This document shows, in pieces, positions 5,294 through 5,643 of a DNA stretch of 5,643 nucleotides (its first letter is position 1; the number at the start of each line of letters is the position of its first letter). The DNA comes from CAZFDT01 sp964518335 (lineage in GTDB: Bacteria; Planctomycetota; Phycisphaerae; Phycisphaerales; Phycisphaeraceae). The stretch spans positions 1-5,643 of the forward strand of contig CAZFDT010000139.1 in assembly GCA_964518335.1 (NCBI GenBank), in the 5' to 3' direction. A program made the translations under genes and the position numbers. The notes beneath the pieces are model-generated. The model had not been told where the DNA came from. It did no database searches and saw nothing but the letters and a program-made list of their open reading frames with translations.

Positions 5294-5589
5294 GGCCCAC
5301 CTCTGATCCAACCCGGTCGTGACACCGAGCGCGACTGAGGCTGGCCACGCAAGGAATAGGAGTCAAATGGTCGTAAAGTACGAATGGGAGCAGATAATGC
5401 GTCTCGAAGTTGCGATGTAAGCTATTTTATATCACGCGCTTACACCCAATGACTGGCCGTAGCCGCTACAACTTGAATGCCCCGGGGGGGGAAGCACCTT
5501 GGGTATCGAAACCGATGGGGCCTTTGAACCTGCCTGGGGCGCCGCAGCCACGGGCCAACCCTTTGCCAGCAGTCCGTCAGGACAATTAT
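5294..5589. other. Region without a convincing gene between the integrase stub and the right end repeat
   Basis: I find no recognisable gene here. Three items are visible. A 17-codon frame at 5367-5420 (MVVKYEWEQIMRLEVAM) has AGGAG 4 nt upstream but is very short. An AT-rich inverted repeat lies at 5416-5444. A G8 tract at 5483-5490 separates two open plus frames, MTGRSRYNLNAPGG and GSTLGIETDGAFEPAW...FTPVE; adding one G would join them. All may be chance or gene remnants. Confidence 0.35.
5416..5444. repeat. 7-bp inverted repeat around an AT-rich spacer
   Basis: TGTAAGC (5416-5422) and GCTTACA (5438-5444) are perfect inverted arms around a 15-nt spacer containing TATTTTATAT, the most AT-rich spot near the right end. 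It lies about 125 bp upstream of the integrase-like start. It could be an operator or a recombination half-site, or chance. Confidence 0.3.
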
Positions 5590-5643
5590 CCAGGGTGAAG
5601 ACATTTACCCCAGTTGAGTGATCCATGGTCGCGGGATGTGCCG
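5590..5643 (-). repeat. Right copy of the 54-bp end inverted repeat
   Basis: Exact reverse complement of 2-55, running from CCAGGGTGAAGACATTTACC to GGGATGTGCCG at the last base. Internal to it the sequence is GACAATTAT, unlike the left side, so the identity boundary is sharp. On plus it contains the codons RVKTFTPVE and a TGA at the end of the open frame starting near 5452. Confidence 0.9.

Noticed and set aside
5044..5338. Plus-strand frames of 86-92 codons opposite the integrase-like stub
   Set aside because: Arg/Ala/Pro-rich composition typical of antisense shadows; the minus-strand frame has the ribosome binding site and recognisable domain pattern.
1..5643. CRISPR array, tRNA, rRNA, riboswitch or toxin-antitoxin pair
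   Set aside because: No regularly spaced repeats, cloverleaf-like segments, conserved rRNA stretches or paired small genes with recognisable motifs were found by reading.

Overview
This 5.6 kb window looks like a small piece of accessory bacterial DNA, either a contig or a segment bounded by a repeat. Two intact catabolic genes for amino sugars or sialic acids stand back to back on the left and centre, and a graveyard of truncated mobile and exported-protein genes lies on the right. The DNA is moderately GC-rich. The most likely source is a planctomycete or a similar glycan-degrading environmental bacterium. That is an inference from four things: the style of the GH20 enzyme, weak or absent Shine-Dalgarno sequences at several starts, an integrase-like N-terminus of a type I associate with Planctomycetes, and a secreted protein whose mature part begins with a DW-x4-NW motif. 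No rRNA, tRNA or CRISPR array is visible.

Layout. Positions 2-55 and 5590-5643 are a perfect 54-bp inverted repeat at the two extreme ends. Positions 230-1159 (minus) encode an N-acetylneuraminate lyase-type aldolase with all the diagnostic residues. Positions 1160-1994 are an unusually long divergent spacer. Near the lyase it holds an 11-bp direct repeat with a 22-bp period. Facing the hexosaminidase it holds an 8-bp dyad (TGTCACGA / TCGTGACA). One 11-mer, GATATGATCGT, containing a -10-like TATGAT, occurs once in front of each gene and in the same orientation relative to that gene. Positions 1995-4112 (plus) encode a 705-residue GH20-type beta-N-acetylhexosaminidase with no signal peptide. 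Positions 4332-4478 are the signal peptide and first mature residues of an exported protein, cut off by an IS3-family insertion whose left end (TGACCTCC...) starts at about 4476. The IS3 remnant (orfA plus a stub of orfB with an in-frame TAA) runs to about 5081. There it meets, tail to tail, the N-terminal stub (5293 down to about 5082, minus) of a tyrosine-recombinase-like gene. The last 350 bases hold no convincing gene.

How the genes may work together. A GH20 enzyme removes terminal GlcNAc/GalNAc residues, and NanA-type lyases split free N-acetylneuraminate into ManNAc and pyruvate. Divergent transcription from a shared regulatory spacer would fit a small island for using sialylated or amino-sugar glycans. 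Both proteins appear cytoplasmic, so substrates would have to be imported as oligosaccharides or free sugars by transporters outside this window. The shared promoter 11-mer is the best evidence in the sequence for co-regulation. The right half records at least two successive mobile-element events. The flanking inverted repeat may be a genuine element terminus, or it may simply mark where an assembly broke on a repeat. The window alone cannot decide.
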